Of a stretch of DNA of 24,300 nucleotides, positions 1-8,789 are shown piece by piece; the first letter of the stretch is position 1, and each line of letters opens with the position of its first letter. The stretch comes from a virus. The translations under genes and the position numbers were made by a program. The stretch lies in IMG/VR virus record IMGVR_UViG_3300035035_000128, positions 1 through 24,300 of that record, one strand, 5' to 3'. The notes under the pieces are model-generated. The model was not told the origin of the DNA. It searched no databases and worked only from the letters and a program-made list of their open reading frames with translations.

Positions 1-862
1 GTAGTTCACACCCATTATAGTATCTTCCTAAAGATTTTGCAACCATCGCAGTGGTTCCAGATCCCATAAAAGGATCTAATACTATATCACCCTTTTGAGA
101 TCCTGCTAAGATACAAGGTTCAATTAAATCAGGTGGGTATGTTGCAAAGTGTGCATCACGATATGGTTTGTTTGTCACAGACCATACTGATCTTTTATTC
201 TTAGTAGGATAAGATTTACTCAACCCAGTGTGAGGGGATAAACCAGTGCCAGGATTATGATACTTACCTTTAGTGCGATCTCTGGTGCCCCAATCTTTTG
301 CGGGTTCTTTGATTGCTTCATTGTCATAATAATAATTCTTGTTCTTACTGAAAAGAAAAATATATTCGTGTGCTTTAGTACATCTATCACGAACTGACTC
401 GGGCATAGGATTAGGTTTATGCCAAATAATATCTTGTCTCAAATACCACCCATCTTTTCTCATTGCAAATGCAAACATCCATGGGATACCAATCAAATCT
501 TTCTCTTTATAACCCTCTAATTTATTACCACGCTTTGATACTTTGTCTGGTAGATCTTGTTTAGTTTTAGATACAGTTTGCTTTGGGTATGCTTGTCCTT
601 TACCAGGTCTATAGTTGTAATAACTATCGCCAAGATTAACCCAACAGGTTCCATCATCAGTAAGAACATTTCTTACCTCTCTGAATACCTTTACTAACTC
701 ATCAATAAATTCTTCTGGAGTTTGCTCTTGACCAATCTGTGATTGCTCACCACCATAATCTCTCAACCCATAGTACGGTGGTGATGTAACACACATCCTT
801 GCTTTCTCATCAAACTGCTTGAGTGTTTCTCTACAGTCTCCATATAATATAGTATCTTTCAT
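1..862 (-). CDS. Beta-class DNA methyltransferase, C-terminal end cut by window edge
   Basis: This frame is open from an ATG at 862 to the window edge, giving about 287 residues. The motif order is that of a beta-class amino-methyltransferase: catalytic motif IV TSPPYYG lies near residue 25, and the AdoMet-binding motif DPFMGSGTT comes near the C-terminus, only about 20 residues before the edge. An SPPY form is common in N4-cytosine enzymes but also occurs in N6-adenine enzymes, so the modified base is open. The protein is probably missing only a few residues. Its start overlaps the preceding small gene by four bases (ATGA), so it is the last visible member of the long polymerase-mazG operon. 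Likely roles are self-modification against host restriction or control of phage DNA. A second methylase of a different class lies at 14237-15064. No partner endonuclease is visible beside it. Confidence 0.9.
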   Translation of the reverse strand, partial: MKDTILYGDCRETLKQFDEKARMCVTSPPYYGLRDYGGEQSQIGQEQTPEEFIDELVKVFREVRNVLTDDGTCWVNLGDSYYNYRPGKGQAYPKQTVSKTKQDLPDKVSKRGNKLEGYKEKDLIGIPWMFAFAMRKDGWYLRQDIIWHKPNPMPESVRDRCTKAHEYIFLFSKNKNYYYDNEAIKEPAKDWGTRDRTKGKYHNPGTGLSPHTGLSKSYPTKNKRSVWSVTNKPYRDAHFATYPPDLIEPCILAGSQKGDIVLDPFMGSGTTAMVAKSLGRYYNGCEL

Positions 863-966
863 CCGTAAGTCGCAGCGTTGTAATGTCTTCTAGAAGGAGG
901 ATAAAGATCCTTAATGACTCTGACCTTCTTGTAAATTTTTAGAAGTTGTTCAGTTGTCAATTCCAT
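859..966 (-). CDS. Small unknown protein, 35 aa
   Basis: A 35-residue reading frame starts MELTTEQLL and ends RRHYNAATYG. It fills the gap between the 63-aa gene upstream and the methyltransferase, overlapping each (17 and 4 bases), which is the usual spacing in this operon. The frame stays open upstream to an ATG at 1074 (71 aa), but the extra part would sit in another frame of the 63-aa gene and is rich in Lys, Asn, His and Ser, so I prefer the internal start. No clear ribosome binding site is seen for either start. No family is recognised. A frameshifted continuation of the 63-aa gene is a possible alternative. Confidence 0.45.
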   Translation of the reverse strand: MELTTEQLLKIYKKVRVIKDLYPPSRRHYNAATYG

Positions 967-1141
967 ACTGGGAGAGATCGTATTTTGCGAGAACCAATGG
1001 TTCGCCTTTGCGTGGTTGAGGTTGTCCAATTTTCTCCAAGATTTGTGCAGGGATTTTTTTCTTTGTGATGTCATATGGGATAGGTGCGTTTGCTACACAT
1101 ACTCTAACACATTCCCACTCTTCTTGCGTTAGTTTATCCAT
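950..1141 (-). CDS. Small unknown protein, 63 aa
   Basis: This is a 63-residue soluble, charged protein beginning MDKLTQEEWE. Its start overlaps the last 13 bases of the glycosylase-like gene, so it is probably translated by coupling to it; no strong ribosome binding site precedes it. I see no signal peptide, membrane segment or known motif. It belongs to the run of small accessory genes that follows mazG in this operon. The function is unknown. Confidence 0.55.
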   Translation of the reverse strand: MDKLTQEEWECVRVCVANAPIPYDITKKKIPAQILEKIGQPQPRKGEPLVLAKYDLSQYGIDN

Positions 1142-1647
1142 TCTGGTTTACGGTCTGGTTTACGAAGATAGTTATCTGCTACCCAAGGTTTAGATGCAAC
1201 GTAACGTTTGTATGCAGTGAAGATATCAATACTCATGTCGTACTTGAACTTGTCAGGACCTGCAAATACAAATGGTGTAGGACGAAATGGTAATGGTGTT
1301 TCAGGTAGAATCTTTGTTGCTTCTAACAATGTTTCTTCACAACTATGAACTTTACCATAGCGATAGGTATACTCTTCACAAAGTGCAAGACCATGTGCAA
1401 GTAACCACCACGCATTCTGTAATGAATCATTTGCCCATACTGTACAAGGGTGATTGCGAAATGCACCCTTCTCAGTCTTGTAATATCCACCCTCTTTGCG
1501 TGGTAATCTACCGTAACCATGACCCCACTCTACAGAACAAACAATAGAAAGCATTTGACATGTTTCTAGAGGCATCTTTACAACGTGCTTATCAGGTAAG
1601 TGTTGTGCAGATACTGTAGGGTCGGGGTCAGTTACAAAGATGTTCAT
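1129..1647 (-). CDS. Pyrimidine-dimer DNA glycosylase-like protein (Pyr_excise-like)
   Basis: This is a 172-residue protein. Its N-terminal part (MNIFVTDPDP, then LPDKHVVKMPLETCQML) and the middle RNHPCTVW followed by LAHGLALCEEYTYR follow the layout of the Pyr_excise/DenV-related family: an N-terminal Asp-Lys-His/Arg block, a Val-Glu-xx-Gln-Met-Leu block, an Asn-His-Pro-x-x-x-Trp motif and a Gly-x-Ala-x-Cys-x-Glu helix. Characterised relatives such as T4 endonuclease V excise UV dimers, which would suit a phage of sunlit surface water. The match is by pattern only, and the protein is longer than DenV (138 aa). It overlaps the next upstream gene by four bases. The coding call is firm; the repair function is tentative. 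Confidence 0.75.
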   Translation of the reverse strand: MNIFVTDPDPTVSAQHLPDKHVVKMPLETCQMLSIVCSVEWGHGYGRLPRKEGGYYKTEKGAFRNHPCTVWANDSLQNAWWLLAHGLALCEEYTYRYGKVHSCEETLLEATKILPETPLPFRPTPFVFAGPDKFKYDMSIDIFTAYKRYVASKPWVADNYLRKPDRKPEWIN

Positions 1648-1847
1648 TTGTCAAGATACTTTTTGATCATTTCAAAGTTATCATCCCACTTAGCAAGGTG
1701 CTCTAGTTCTACTTCCATCGCTGCAATGATATCAGGATGTTCACCGATACCTACAGGATTGGAAAGATATACTTCTAGGTTTGCTTTGTGTTTTTGAATG
1801 TGACCTTGTGCATGTGCTTTCAATGCACGGAGTAAATCATCTCTCAT
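1644..1847 (-). CDS. Conserved-looking small protein, 67 aa
   Basis: This is a 67-residue, probably all-helical protein (MRDDLLRALKAHAQGHIQKHKANLE), with a conserved-looking NPVGIGEHPD turn in the middle and an acidic-basic helix at the end. It resembles small hypothetical proteins that I recall from other T4-like cyanophages, but no function is known to me. It is coupled by four-base overlaps to the genes on both sides, which supports it being real. No membrane segment, signal peptide or metal motif is seen. Confidence 0.75.
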   Translation of the reverse strand: MRDDLLRALKAHAQGHIQKHKANLEVYLSNPVGIGEHPDIIAAMEVELEHLAKWDDNFEMIKKYLDK

Positions 1848-2035
1848 TTGTCCTCTACAATTTTTACTTTGTAAATGATGTTGCGAGCATTTTTCTTTGC
1901 AAAGTGCAAATCAATACGCTTCTTGATATAGTATAGCACAATCAATACGATTAGGAATTGAATACCTTCACCCCATGACATATTCCATGCATCTACAAGG
2001 TCTAGTTGTGCTGCTGCGAGCATATGTGAATCCAT
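1844..2035 (-). CDS. Small single-span membrane protein, 63 aa
   Basis: This 63-residue protein has one strongly hydrophobic stretch (roughly residues 24-41, IQFLIVLIVLYYIKK) followed by a basic tail. That predicts a single inner-membrane span with the positive C-terminal side in the cytoplasm. It overlaps mazG upstream by one base and the 67-aa gene downstream by four bases. No family is recognised. Lysis accessory or superinfection-exclusion roles are possible for such proteins, but nothing in the sequence selects one. Confidence 0.65.
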   Translation of the reverse strand: MDSHMLAAAQLDLVDAWNMSWGEGIQFLIVLIVLYYIKKRIDLHFAKKNARNIIYKVKIVEDK

Positions 2036-2499
2036 TAGCGATCTCCTGCTGCACGGTTTTCAGATCTCTCAATAGAGAACTCTCCACCAGGATAACGCTT
2101 AAGAAGTTTGTGAGTATTACCGAGAGTAATCTCATCAAAAGAAGCACCGAGTGCCATCATTGCCTGAGCAATGTACCACATACAGTCTCCAAGTTCAATT
2201 TTCATGTGATCAATATTGTCTTGATTATATGGTTTACCTTGGAAGGTAATTTTTTTAACAATCTCTGCAAACTCACCTGCTTCAGCACTAAGACCAATAG
2301 CAGAAGTAAGTAAGCGTTGAATGTCAGCACCCTGATCTTCAAGAGAACCAATACGCTCTAGGAAAGAGTCAGTATATTTGGTTTCGTCAGAGGTGACTTC
2401 ATCTACAAATTCGCAGTATTTCTCGTAATCAACTTTGGGGATCTCGTTAGTGATCTCCTCCTCTTTGATGTTCGGAGTTGCTTGGAATCCTTGCGCCAT
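2035..2499 (-). CDS. mazG: MazG-like nucleotide pyrophosphohydrolase
   Basis: This 154-residue protein has the MazG/all-alpha NTP pyrophosphohydrolase fold signature: an EAGEFAE motif near residues 73-79 and ELGD at 102-105, which together bind magnesium, followed by NTHKLLKRYPGG. These enzymes hydrolyse nucleoside triphosphates to monophosphates. MazG is a widespread accessory gene of T4-like cyanophages, where roles in dNTP recycling from host DNA or in altering ppGpp levels have been discussed. It lies two bases after the helicase gene, in the same operon as the polymerase and recombinase, which fits a nucleotide-supply role. The N-terminal 60 residues are an acidic extension before the core domain. 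Confidence 0.92.
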   Translation of the reverse strand: MAQGFQATPNIKEEEITNEIPKVDYEKYCEFVDEVTSDETKYTDSFLERIGSLEDQGADIQRLLTSAIGLSAEAGEFAEIVKKITFQGKPYNQDNIDHMKIELGDCMWYIAQAMMALGASFDEITLGNTHKLLKRYPGGEFSIERSENRAAGDR

Positions 2500-2501
2500 A
2501 A

Positions 2502-3884
2502 TTAAAAATTAAGTTTTGAAAGTTTGCTTGCAGTAAATCTCTTTACGAGTTCTACTTTCTCTTCATCGGTGCCTTGGTTGGCATCTACGAGATTGTTCTG
2601 CGCCGACTGTTCTACATCATACAGCCTCATCTTCGCTCTGTCAATACCCACGCAGAATCTTTTATTAATAGTAGGGTCATTATATCTATTCTTCAATTGC
2701 TTGACCATAATCTGATTCATACCTTCAAGTTCTTCGGTGCTAATAAGGGCAAACATAATGTCAGCAGTAGCAGGGAGACCAAAGGATTCAGAAGTGTCAG
2801 TAAGGTCAACATCAGAGCTGCCATAACCTGAACGAGTGGTCTGTGTAGCAGATACGATAGGGACGTTTGCTTCACAAGCAAGTCCTCTAAGTTCTTCTGC
2901 AATACTCTTAATATATGAATATGAATTGATAGTGCCACCCTGCTTATAGCGGGAGGAAGCGCATATATTAAGGTAATCAATGAAAATAATATCAGGCTTG
3001 AATGATTTCTTAAGAGCGAGTTCATTAAGCAAAGCACGGAAGTGTCCACTGTGTGCAGATGCAGTTGGATACTCTTTAATTATAAGTCTTCCTTCAGTCT
3101 TCTTAGCAAGATTATTAATCTTACCATCAAACATAACTTTAGGAAGTGATGCTATGTCTTGGATATTAACATTGAGAAGGTTCGCGTCAATACGCTCCGC
3201 GATCTTTTCTTCTGCCATCTCCAATGTGATGTAGAGTACGTTCTTCCCTTGTAGAAGTGTTGCAGAGGCCATGTGACACATAAACAATGATTTGCCCACC
3301 CCAGTGCCAGCGAGTGCCACATTAAGCGTCTTGTTAGATATACCGCCCTTCGTGATCTTGTTGAAAAATTCCAGATCAAACGGTATTTTATTTTCAACTT
3401 GGTGATAAGATTCATATCTTGCATCGGAATCTGAGATATAATCGTGACCGATATGTGCATCAAAAGAAACACCTAATGCCTCACTTAAAATGTGAGGTAT
3501 CGCACCTTTGTCACGATCTTTGTCTTGCCCTTCTGCAATTTTAATAGAAGACATCAATGCCAAATAAATGGCACGTTCCTGACACCATTTTTCTGTGGTA
3601 TCATACAACCATTCAAGGTTATTATCTTCGTAAGTTATTTCTTCAACAATTCTTTTAATCGTATTGTACGATTCATCGGTGAGATCGGTGCGTTTCTCTA
3701 ACTCAATGAATAGAACTTCCTTCGTGGCAAGACGATTGTAGGTATTTATATAAGATTCAATCTCTTCAAAGATCAAACGATAGTTTACATCAGTAAAATA
3801 GTCTTTCTTCATGAAGGGTACTACCTTTCGGCAATACTCCTCATTGAATAACATATGTGTAGTAATGAGGAGTTCTGTGTTCAT
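2502..3884 (-). CDS. 41: Replicative DNA helicase gp41 (DnaB family)
   Basis: This 460-residue protein is the DnaB-type 5'-3' hexameric replicative helicase of T4-like phages (T4 gp41 is about 475 aa). The N-terminal helical domain (about 1-150) precedes the RecA-like motor. Walker A is GTGVGKS at 193-199, Walker B IIFIDYLN at 299-306, and a SATQTTRSG sensor-like loop is at 345-353. It unwinds the lagging-strand template and works with primase and polymerase gp43; the primase is not in this window. The start overlaps the upstream oxygenase gene by four bases. The order gp43-uvsX-oxygenase-gp41 on one transcript ties recombination to replication, as in T4. Nothing is truncated. Confidence 0.96.
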   Translation of the reverse strand: MNTELLITTHMLFNEEYCRKVVPFMKKDYFTDVNYRLIFEEIESYINTYNRLATKEVLFIELEKRTDLTDESYNTIKRIVEEITYEDNNLEWLYDTTEKWCQERAIYLALMSSIKIAEGQDKDRDKGAIPHILSEALGVSFDAHIGHDYISDSDARYESYHQVENKIPFDLEFFNKITKGGISNKTLNVALAGTGVGKSLFMCHMASATLLQGKNVLYITLEMAEEKIAERIDANLLNVNIQDIASLPKVMFDGKINNLAKKTEGRLIIKEYPTASAHSGHFRALLNELALKKSFKPDIIFIDYLNICASSRYKQGGTINSYSYIKSIAEELRGLACEANVPIVSATQTTRSGYGSSDVDLTDTSESFGLPATADIMFALISTEELEGMNQIMVKQLKNRYNDPTINKRFCVGIDRAKMRLYDVEQSAQNNLVDANQGTDEEKVELVKRFTASKLSKLNF

Positions 3885-4486
3885 AGGTAGTGAAGATAAG
3901 ATCCAATAATGTACTTTGCTCTAACCGTACATGGGTTACCTTTATGAGGATATTGCCAAGTGGGAGGGAACATCAATAGTCTACCTGCTTCAGGTTTAAT
4001 GTATTGATGCCATTTTGTAAATACTGTTTCCCCACCGTTGGGTTTGTTTAAGTATAAGAAGAATGCTAGGTATCTTCTAGCAGAATTGTAATCACCTACA
4101 TCAATGTGTTCTGAGAACTGATCAGGTTTTCTGTCTTGTACACAAGTATCACATGGTTCGTCTCGTTGCTTCCATGGATTATACTTCTTAATACGAAATT
4201 CTTCAAGTGCAAGTTTCTCTGGTAATTCAAAAGTAAGACTGCACTCTGTCTTATAGATGTTAATAAATTTTAGAAAACTATTCTGAAGTTTTTGATGCAC
4301 GTCAGAGTAGTCACCATTCTCTCTAGAGAGTTCTGTAAGATTCAGTTGTGTAAATTTTGGCGTAGTGTTTCTTTCTACACGATCATGGAATGATGGATTG
4401 TTCTCAAAGATATTAATTAGTTCTTTGGCAAACTTTCCATCAATTACATTATCATATGTACGCACATAGTCTCTTAGTTGCTTCAT
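3881..4486 (-). CDS. 2OG-Fe(II) oxygenase (prolyl 4-hydroxylase-like)
   Basis: This 201-residue protein has the jelly-roll iron site of 2-oxoglutarate oxygenases: HID at 127-129, a distal His at 181 within the [11 protein letters not shown] stretch, and a basic 2OG-binding residue near 189-191. The segment GGETVF at 151-156 and the spacing match the P4H-like family. A CDTC pair (112-115) just before the iron site is unusual. Its substrate cannot be told from sequence; candidates are a protein side chain or a modified base. It is embedded between uvsX and gp41 with four-base overlaps on both sides, so it is made together with the replisome. A second, different 2OG oxygenase lies at 17137-17670. 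Confidence 0.88.
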   Translation of the reverse strand: MKQLRDYVRTYDNVIDGKFAKELINIFENNPSFHDRVERNTTPKFTQLNLTELSRENGDYSDVHQKLQNSFLKFINIYKTECSLTFELPEKLALEEFRIKKYNPWKQRDEPCDTCVQDRKPDQFSEHIDVGDYNSARRYLAFFLYLNKPNGGETVFTKWHQYIKPEAGRLLMFPPTWQYPHKGNPCTVRAKYIIGSYLHYL

Positions 4487-5493
4487 GCTCCGTACATAAA
4501 TTCTTTCTTTGCTGCCTCATCAAGTGCTTGCATTACTTCGGACGTGAAATACTTATCAGGAGAGGCAAGAATAGACTTAGGATAAACGCTAGATTCACCA
4601 AACTTGATACGAGTCCCATTGCGTTGGAAGACTCCGTGTTTAATACCCAATTCCAGTAATCCGTAATACTTGTCAAGTCCACGGTCGTAGTAAAGACGGG
4701 TCTCAACATCAGCATTCTCCTTGGTCAGTCTTGATTTTTGTGTTTTACATTTGATAATATTTCCAACAACCTCCGTACCATCTTTTTCCTTCTTCTTTGA
4801 TAGATATATAATTGTTGATGAAGCGTATTTGAGTCCACTTCCACCTCCCATTTCTTTCATCGGGACATACGACCCTATTACATCATATGTATGATTAGTA
4901 ACTAGCATTGGAACGTTTGCTTTGCCTAATTTTAACGTAAGCACACGAAACGCACCTTTGATTAGTTGAGATTTAGTCATGTCTCTAACTTGTTTATCGT
5001 TAGCAACATCTTCAATCTCTTTAGCTGTGGAAAGCATTCCCAAAGAATCAAGAACGAACATCATAGGTTGACGATCTTCCTTCGGTTGCTCCATATATTT
5101 GTCAAGGATACGACACGATTGTGTACGGAACTCTTCAATAGTAGATACAGGAACGATCATCATACGATCTGAATCCATACCTCTACTCTCAATCATATCT
5201 TTGCTAATGGCAGACTCAGATTCAAAATAGATAACTCCTGCTTCTGGGTTAGATTCCAAGAAATGCTGAACAATGCTAAGACAAAAGAAAGTCTTACCAG
5301 TGCTTGACTCACCTGCAATAGCAGTGATCTTGTTACCTGGTACTCCACCATAAATTGAGCCAGAAACCAGAGCGTTGAAGATATGGCTACCAGTATCAAT
5401 GAAGTTATTTGTATCACCTGCAGCGATTCCATCGCTGACCAGTGCGGCATACTCATTGCCAATCTCCTTTGCTACGTCTTTTAGAAAACTCAT
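4483..5493 (-). CDS. uvsX: RecA-like recombinase UvsX
   Basis: This 336-residue protein is the phage strand-exchange ATPase. Walker A is GESSTGKT at 61-68, Walker [10 protein letters not shown] at 144-152, and the central RecA fold runs from about 45 to 250. It coats single-stranded DNA and drives recombination-dependent replication and repair, working with gp41 and the gp46/47 nuclease. It is shorter than T4 UvsX (391 aa), mainly in the C-terminal region. The start overlaps the gp43 stop by four bases and its end overlaps the oxygenase start by four bases, giving tight translational coupling. The call is secure. Confidence 0.96.
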   Translation of the reverse strand: MSFLKDVAKEIGNEYAALVSDGIAAGDTNNFIDTGSHIFNALVSGSIYGGVPGNKITAIAGESSTGKTFFCLSIVQHFLESNPEAGVIYFESESAISKDMIESRGMDSDRMMIVPVSTIEEFRTQSCRILDKYMEQPKEDRQPMMFVLDSLGMLSTAKEIEDVANDKQVRDMTKSQLIKGAFRVLTLKLGKANVPMLVTNHTYDVIGSYVPMKEMGGGSGLKYASSTIIYLSKKKEKDGTEVVGNIIKCKTQKSRLTKENADVETRLYYDRGLDKYYGLLELGIKHGVFQRNGTRIKFGESSVYPKSILASPDKYFTSEVMQALDEAAKKEFMYGA

Positions 5494-7967
5494 GCGAATA
5501 AAAATTCTAGTGTTGCGATTTTTTCAGGCTTCCAGCCTATAGTATCCAAGATGACCTTAAGAGGGTCAAGAAATGACTTCTCAAATTGTAGATCATAATC
5601 TATACTATTGTCAAGCCCCAATTCTTTGGGAAACTGTCCCATAAACGAAATCACATTCTCTGTAATCTTGTTAGGAGTTTTCAAATAGATGAACTTGATC
5701 TTCTCACCGTCTCTTACAAGGGGATACTTGTGGGTGAGTTTGTTCTTTTTAATGTAGTGATTATATAGTAGAACTCCACGAACATGAATAGGAGTTCCTT
5801 TACTGTATAGTGTGGCAGGATTAGACCACTTACCAATACCATTACATCCACGAGGAAATGCAATATCTTCAGGAGGTAGAGTGCTAAACTCTTCACGAAA
5901 CTCAGCAATAAACTGCTGAACAGACTCCTCATCCTTCTGCATGATAACCTTAAGACCATCCTTAATCTTCTGACGACAAGGTGCAGGAGTAGAAGACTTA
6001 ACTGCTTCAATACCCATGATCTTTAGTTTGGGTTCTGCAAATCTGACACCTTCAATGTCCCATGCGTTGAGAATATATCGCTTCTTAGCAGTCCAGATAC
6101 CTTTGTTAGCGATAGTCTCACGCTTCATTTGCATCTTTTGATCATACGCATTAACATACGTCGCCAAGGTTTGATAAGAGTTATCAATAAAAGGTTCAAG
6201 TTCCAACGAACACACCTTGTCAAGGAACGTGACAACGCTTTCATTAGTTTTCTCTCGCCCTTTGTATACACGGTCAACCAGAGGACCCAGATTGAGGTAG
6301 ATACTATCAGTATCACTGGCAATAACATAATCTTCTTCCTCCGTTTTAAGTATCTTGTTTAGATACTCGTTCATTTGATTCTCAATCCAACGGATAGAAA
6401 CTTGACCAGATAAAGTAATAGCTTCTGCGTTGGCAAGATTGTAATAGCGAAAATATTGATTGCCAATAGCACCATAAGCACTATTGAGTTGAATCTTTCT
6501 CGCCATTTGAATATTGTTGTACCTTGAGATTTGTTTCTCAAGATCATTTGATGGGTTCTTTTCATTCTCCTGCTTTGCTTTGAGCATAAGTTTCTTGTAC
6601 AACTTACGTTCATCGTAAATCTTCTGCATCATTTCTGGCAGGAAACCATGGATGTCTTTGCGATATTGAGCGCCGTTTGCACAAACAGCATACTTACCAG
6701 AAAGGTCAACTTCTCTATTCAGTAACTTATCTACTGTAGCGTATGGATGCTTCGTGTCAACCAACGTCTCTGGCGAGATGTTGTACTGCATAATGAGGTG
6801 AGGGTATAGGGAGTTGAGATCAAAACTAACCACCCATTCGTAAAGACCTGGAATAGGTTCTTTGACGTATGCACCAGCATATTTCTCATCTTTTTTAGCG
6901 ACTCTCTTCGGGGGAACTACAAGGTTTTTTGTCTTGAGATAATTGTAAATCAAGGTGTCCCACATGCGAACCTGTGAGTACACATCTTCAAAGTTTACTT
7001 TAGCATCATATGCCATAGTAACTGCAAGTTCTAGAAGACGCATCTTGTCCTCTAGTTTGTCAACCAGTTCTACGTCAATGATGTTATAGTCAATAAACTT
7101 CTGCCAGTCATTAGTATAGAATGCTTTGAAGTTATCGTGTTCAGACCAATCTAGTTTCTTCTGACCAAGTTCTACATGAGCAATGTGATCTAGTTTGTAA
7201 GACTCTTGATTTGTGTATGTAAATTTCTTATACAGATCAAGATAGTCTAGGATTGCGACACCACAAAGATTAAACTGTACATTACGACGACCCTGAATAT
7301 AGATCTCTTCTTCATCAACCTTATTCCAAGGTGACAAAGACTTCATCCACTTCTCACCTAGTACACGAGATACGCGGCGACAAATGTATGGGATATCGTA
7401 AAGGTTACAGTTCCAACCAGTAATAATATCGGGAGTATTCTGTGCCCACCAGTTAATGAAATGAGTTAGCATCTCATTTTCGGTGTCAAAGATGTAATGT
7501 TCGTGTTCGGATTCAAACTCACGAATACCCCAGACAGTAAACTTCTTAGTATTCATATCTCTGACGGTGATACAGAGCATACGTTCTGCTGCTGCATCAG
7601 TATCAGGGAATCCATTCTCACATTCAACCTCAATGTCAATAGTGAGGATGTTCATCTTAGTCATGTCGTAAGAAACTTCCTCAGGAAAGTTCTCACTAAT
7701 GAATTGATATAGGAAGCGATCATAACCATGAACTTCCACACCTTCTACACCTTCATACTTGGCAGCAAACTCTCTTGCTTCCCGAGCATTTTGAAATTTG
7801 ATTGGTTTTACATCACGACCAGTTAATGTTTTATACTTTTCTTTTTTATTGCTAGTAATAAAAAGAGTGGGAGAAAATTCAGTACGAGACTGAACTCTCT
7901 CTCCACCTTCATACCCTCGGTAGAGGATGTTATTACCAATCAATTTGACGTTAGTATAGAAACTCAC
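5490..7967 (-). CDS. 43: Family B replicative DNA polymerase gp43
   Basis: This 825-residue protein is the T4-type family B polymerase with proofreading (T4 gp43 is 898 aa). Exonuclease motifs are Exo I LTIDIEVE at 108-115, Exo [11 protein letters not shown] at 186-194 and Exo [11 protein letters not shown] at 294-301. Polymerase motif A is FDLNSLYP at 382-389, motif [15 protein letters not shown] at 491-504 and motif C SDTDSIYL at 551-558; all catalytic acids are present. The last residues (IATLEFLFA) resemble the C-terminal clamp-binding peptide that docks on gp45. It is coupled to the small Sm-like gene upstream and to uvsX downstream. In T4, RegA lies directly upstream of gene 43; here about 5 kb of other genes separates them. 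Confidence 0.98.
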   Translation of the reverse strand: MSFYTNVKLIGNNILYRGYEGGERVQSRTEFSPTLFITSNKKEKYKTLTGRDVKPIKFQNAREAREFAAKYEGVEGVEVHGYDRFLYQFISENFPEEVSYDMTKMNILTIDIEVECENGFPDTDAAAERMLCITVRDMNTKKFTVWGIREFESEHEHYIFDTENEMLTHFINWWAQNTPDIITGWNCNLYDIPYICRRVSRVLGEKWMKSLSPWNKVDEEEIYIQGRRNVQFNLCGVAILDYLDLYKKFTYTNQESYKLDHIAHVELGQKKLDWSEHDNFKAFYTNDWQKFIDYNIIDVELVDKLEDKMRLLELAVTMAYDAKVNFEDVYSQVRMWDTLIYNYLKTKNLVVPPKRVAKKDEKYAGAYVKEPIPGLYEWVVSFDLNSLYPHLIMQYNISPETLVDTKHPYATVDKLLNREVDLSGKYAVCANGAQYRKDIHGFLPEMMQKIYDERKLYKKLMLKAKQENEKNPSNDLEKQISRYNNIQMARKIQLNSAYGAIGNQYFRYYNLANAEAITLSGQVSIRWIENQMNEYLNKILKTEEEDYVIASDTDSIYLNLGPLVDRVYKGREKTNESVVTFLDKVCSLELEPFIDNSYQTLATYVNAYDQKMQMKRETIANKGIWTAKKRYILNAWDIEGVRFAEPKLKIMGIEAVKSSTPAPCRQKIKDGLKVIMQKDEESVQQFIAEFREEFSTLPPEDIAFPRGCNGIGKWSNPATLYSKGTPIHVRGVLLYNHYIKKNKLTHKYPLVRDGEKIKFIYLKTPNKITENVISFMGQFPKELGLDNSIDYDLQFEKSFLDPLKVILDTIGWKPEKIATLEFLFA

Positions 7968-8203
7968 AGGGATTTGTACTTCTTAGCGATGTCTTGACTT
8001 GGATCTACTATAGTAAAAACTGACTCAGATGTCAAGAACAAGTCACGTTGTCCTGAGTAGAGGGGGTATGGTGATAGTTCACCATCTTTAATACGATGGC
8101 AGTTTTCAATGAAGAGTGATGGTTCTTCATCAAGTTCCTCCACATTACCAATCAGGTAATCATCTAGATTACCATTTTTAAGAAGGACTACTTTTAGTGC
8201 CAT
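7964..8203 (-). CDS. Small Sm-like-fold protein, paralogue A
   Basis: This 79-residue protein begins with a predicted beta strand and turn (MALKVVLLKNGNLDDYLIGN) and ends [18 protein letters not shown]. The beginning and end match those of the next gene upstream (8178-8579) and of the protein at 15913-16206: an LK-x-G strand-turn-strand, then a V-x-x-hydrophobic segment and a terminal KY. Such proteins are sometimes annotated in cyanophages as Sm-like. The fold call is inference, and an RNA-binding role would follow only from that. It overlaps both neighbours (26 and 4 bases), so it is co-translated with the polymerase. Confidence 0.75.
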   Translation of the reverse strand: MALKVVLLKNGNLDDYLIGNVEELDEEPSLFIENCHRIKDGELSPYPLYSGQRDLFLTSESVFTIVDPSQDIAKKYKSL

Positions 8204-8579
8204 TTTTCTTATCGTTTAGAAGTTGTTCATATTTGTCGTTAACCTGAGTATGAGCATCGTAGACTGTTACTACTTCCTCAATACGAAGATAAAATTCACG
8301 ACTGCGAGCAAGTGGACACCAAGGATAAAGAATCAAAGTAGGATTCTTTGACTCATCTTCATTCTCAGGTAAGAGTTCTTCTTCAAACTCTTCCTGTTCA
8401 TCATCCCCCATGCCCCACATATCCATTTCCAATGATTCACTGTCCTCTAGGATAACAGTATATGGATCAACGAATTGAAAAGCGACTGCATTTTTATTAG
8501 GATCATCCTTTGCGCTCACTTCTTTGATGTCAGCAATGACATCTTCACCGCTTTTTAGTCTTGCGATTTTTACGGACAT
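8178..8579 (-). CDS. Sm-like-fold protein with acidic insert, paralogue B
   Basis: This 133-residue protein starts MSVKIARLKSGEDVIADI, a strand-turn-strand typical of small Sm-like barrels. The middle (about residues 50-80) is a very acidic insert with Asp/Glu runs and a GMGDDEQEEFEEE stretch, and the end has VVTVYDAHTQVNDKYEQLL. The core matches paralogues A and C in this window; the acidic insert is specific to this copy. The gene sits upstream of paralogue A and the polymerase. A nucleic-acid or replisome regulator is conceivable, but no function is established. It overlaps the 76-aa gene upstream by 35 bases. Confidence 0.8.
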   Translation of the reverse strand: MSVKIARLKSGEDVIADIKEVSAKDDPNKNAVAFQFVDPYTVILEDSESLEMDMWGMGDDEQEEFEEELLPENEDESKNPTLILYPWCPLARSREFYLRIEEVVTVYDAHTQVNDKYEQLLNDKKNGTKSSPS

Positions 8580-8775
8580 AATTTTTTTGACTAATTGTGT
8601 TTACAGATTCAGTTACGATGTCGTTTAAGACCTTTGACGAATTTGTATTCTGTTCATATGCAATATCTCTTGCATATTTCAAGACCGTTTCCATTATAGA
8701 CGATGGTAGTTCAACTGTCAAGATCTCTCTTTCGCCTTCGTAACCTGGTGGAATGCAATTATAAAAGAAATTCAT
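8545..8775 (-). CDS. Small basic protein, 76 aa, unknown
   Basis: I start this gene at the ATG at 8775 (MNFFYNCIPPGYEG) because a good ribosome binding site, GGAG at 8781-8784, lies five bases before it. A longer frame to 8805 would start inside the terminator stem of the preceding gene. The 76-residue product has a likely beta segment (REILTVELPSS), a helix (IMETVLKYARDIAYEQN) and a strongly basic tail ending RKNRKTKKR. The layout recalls small ribbon-helix-helix or other DNA-binding proteins, but this is only a resemblance. It is the first gene of the long polymerase operon in this window. Confidence 0.7.
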   Translation of the reverse strand: MNFFYNCIPPGYEGEREILTVELPSSIMETVLKYARDIAYEQNTNSSKVLNDIVTESVNTISQKNYVRKNRKTKKR

Positions 8776-8780
8776 TATTA

Positions 8781-8784
8781 CTCC
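8781..8784 (-). promoter_or_regulatory. Ribosome binding site of the 76-aa gene
   Basis: GGAG lies on the minus strand five bases before the ATG at 8775. It decides between the start at 8775 and the longer frame beginning at 8805, which lies in the terminator stem. Confidence 0.75.
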
Positions 8785-8789
8785 AAAAG

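Noticed and set aside
2717-3472. Leu/Ser-rich frames within the gp41 gene
   Set aside because: Same-strand shadow frames of the helicase; no starts with ribosome binding sites and no pattern of a real protein.
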